NCBI GenBank assembly: GCA_902612805.1
Contig: CACMEY010000009.1
Location: 1-39,455 of the forward strand
Direction of reading: 5' to 3'
From: an uncultured Alphaproteobacteria bacterium
Lineage (GTDB): Bacteria > Pseudomonadota > Alphaproteobacteria > HIMB59 > GCA-002718135
Length of the DNA: 39,455 nt
The position numbers and the translations under genes are program-made. The notes below the pieces were generated by a model that saw only the letters and a list, made by a program, of their open reading frames with translations, had not been told where the DNA came from and ran no database searches. This document shows, piece by piece, positions 38,524 through 39,455 of the stretch (position 1 is its first letter; each line of letters starts with the position of its first letter).

Positions 38524-39455
38524 TTATTTTTTTTCAAATAACCATAATTTATCTTGTGCTAACAAAAATATTTTACCACTCACTGGATGAATTTTAATAT
38601 CTCTTATTCTTCCAATTTCTTTTTTAAAAACAATATGTTCTTTCACATTATCTAAATTTGAAAAATCTAATGAGCGTAGAGATTGGTCTTTTAAAGATGT
38701 TATAAGTGCTAATCCCTTAAATTCTGGAAATTCATTTCCATCATATATTGTGATTGCGCTAACAGCAATTGATGGCACCCAGTAATGAATTGCTTTTGTA
38801 AAACCAGGTAACCATTTAGGACCAATTTTGGAATTATCATAATTAGTTCCACCCCAACCTAAAATTTTCCAACCATAATTTTCACCCTTTTTAACTTCAC
38901 CAAACCAATCGCCACCTTTTGCTCCGTGATTACTAATATAAATTTTATTATCAAAAGGAGAAATAGACATTCCTTGAGGATTTCTCACACCGATTTGATA
39001 TATTTCGGGTAACCATGTTTCTTGTGAGATGTAATGAGGATTATCTTTAGGAGTAGTTCCATCTAATTTAATTCGGATGATACTTCCAGGATGTTGATTA
39101 GCATCTTGAGCTATCATTCCTTTTCCTCTTTCACCCACAGATGCGTATAAATAATTATCATGAATAACTATTCTCGAACCAAAGTGATAAGGTGATCTAA
39201 TAGGTGGATTAGCTCTAAAAATGTTTTCAAAATCTAAGAAATTTAAATCTAAATCTGCTTTTGCAATAGATGTGGTTGAAGGACTAAAAAATTTATTACC
39301 AATCTTTTCAGAGTAGGATATAAAAATCTGATCATTATAAAAGTAAACATCTAAAAGGCCTCCTTGTGAATTTTTATCTCTAATAAATTTTAAGTTGTGA
39401 TCTATTGCAGTAATCTTATTATTTTGAATATCAAATAGCTTAATTTTTCCAGTTT
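38524..39455 (-). CDS. PQQ-dependent aldose sugar dehydrogenase (YliI-like), 5' end cut by window edge
   Basis: The C-terminal part (at least 310 codons, open to the right edge) of a six-bladed propeller sugar dehydrogenase of the YliI/glucose-sorbosone dehydrogenase family, which oxidises aldoses in the periplasm with PQQ. An internal ATG at 39138 is not the start: the frame continues upstream with family sequence (G-G-L-L-D-V-Y, S-P-Y-H-F-G-S-R-I-V-I, Y-A-S-V-G-E-R-G). Further motifs are H-P-G-S-I-I-R-I, G-V-R-N-P-Q-G-M-S, N-H-G-A-K-G-G-D, G-E-N-Y-G-W and W-V-P-S-I-A-V-S. The missing N-terminus should hold the signal peptide and active-site His. It is separated from the sulfotransferase pair by 46 bases. 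Confidence 0.9.
   Translation of the reverse strand, partial: TGKIKLFDIQNNKITAIDHNLKFIRDKNSQGGLLDVYFYNDQIFISYSEKIGNKFFSPSTTSIAKADLDLNFLDFENIFRANPPIRSPYHFGSRIVIHDNYLYASVGERGKGMIAQDANQHPGSIIRIKLDGTTPKDNPHYISQETWLPEIYQIGVRNPQGMSISPFDNKIYISNHGAKGGDWFGEVKKGENYGWKILGWGGTNYDNSKIGPKWLPGFTKAIHYWVPSIAVSAITIYDGNEFPEFKGLALITSLKDQSLRSLDFSNLDNVKEHIVFKKEIGRIRDIKIHPVSGKIFLLAQDKLWLFEKK

Noticed and set aside
38524..39138. Sugar dehydrogenase read as a complete 204-residue protein
   Set aside because: The frame stays open to the window edge with matching family sequence, so the ATG at 39138 is internal.
1..39455. CRISPR array, IS element or prophage
   Set aside because: No regularly spaced direct repeats, transposase, integrase or phage structural gene was found by reading.

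Overview
The window is about 39 kb of very AT-rich DNA (I estimate below 30% GC by eye) with tight gene packing. There are many 1-20 base overlaps, GTG starts, and no gene-free stretch longer than about 235 bases. The block mltB-rlpA-dac-tmk-holB-metG-tatD-MBL hydrolase, a phosphatidylcholine synthase, YjbQ, SelO and a C-terminally short MetG point to an alphaproteobacterium. Low GC and compactness suggest a streamlined marine lineage, such as SAR11 or the HIMB59/AEGEAN-169 type. That placement is inference; there is no rRNA here to confirm it. I saw no IS element, integrase, prophage or CRISPR.

Layout. (1) 1-5.7 kb: the cut 3' part of phosphatidylcholine synthase, then a MutT/photolyase pair on the minus strand. 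Opposite them is a plus-strand run: a glycine-zipper lipoprotein, two very small genes and a renalase-like FAD oxidoreductase. AlaC-type aminotransferase follows. (2) 5.7-9.1 kb: a YugP-like membrane zinc peptidase, then an 869-residue protein. I read that protein as two degenerate cyclic-nucleotide-binding-like domains, a PlsC-like acyltransferase and an SGNH hydrolase in one chain. This is the most unusual gene in the window. (3) 9.1-14.1 kb: a minus-strand candidate operon in the order EamA transporter, TPR protein, D-apionate-lactonase-like enzyme, Gfo/Idh/MocA dehydrogenase. It looks like an uptake-and-oxidation module for a branched or unusual sugar. (4) 13.2-22.7 kb: a transporter-rich zone with five EamA-family exporters/importers (one shared with region 3), an MFS carrier and a DUF3147 membrane protein. 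Interleaved are YjbQ, a PhyH oxygenase, an HDAC-type deacetylase, a zinc-ribbon protein and a small secreted protein. (5) 22.7-26 kb: a 61-residue unknown, an orphan TupA-like binding protein, a BesD/HalD-type 2OG oxygenase with an HxD motif, and SelO. (6) 26-37.3 kb: twelve minus-strand genes with overlaps or tiny gaps. Promoter-proximal genes are cell wall (mltB, rlpA, dac), then DNA/RNA housekeeping (tmk, holB, metG, tatD, MBL hydrolase), then small-molecule metabolism (HIBADH-like, SMP-30, phhB, mlrC). (7) 37.3-39.5 kb: tRNA-Ser(UGA), a sulfotransferase with a tiny upstream membrane protein, and a PQQ-type aldose sugar dehydrogenase cut by the right edge.

Taken together, the window mixes envelope and replication housekeeping with light/oxidative-damage repair, sugar oxidation (ApnL-like, Gfo/Idh, SMP-30, PQQ dehydrogenase) and small-molecule transport. 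All assignments come from reading motifs by eye. No database search was run.
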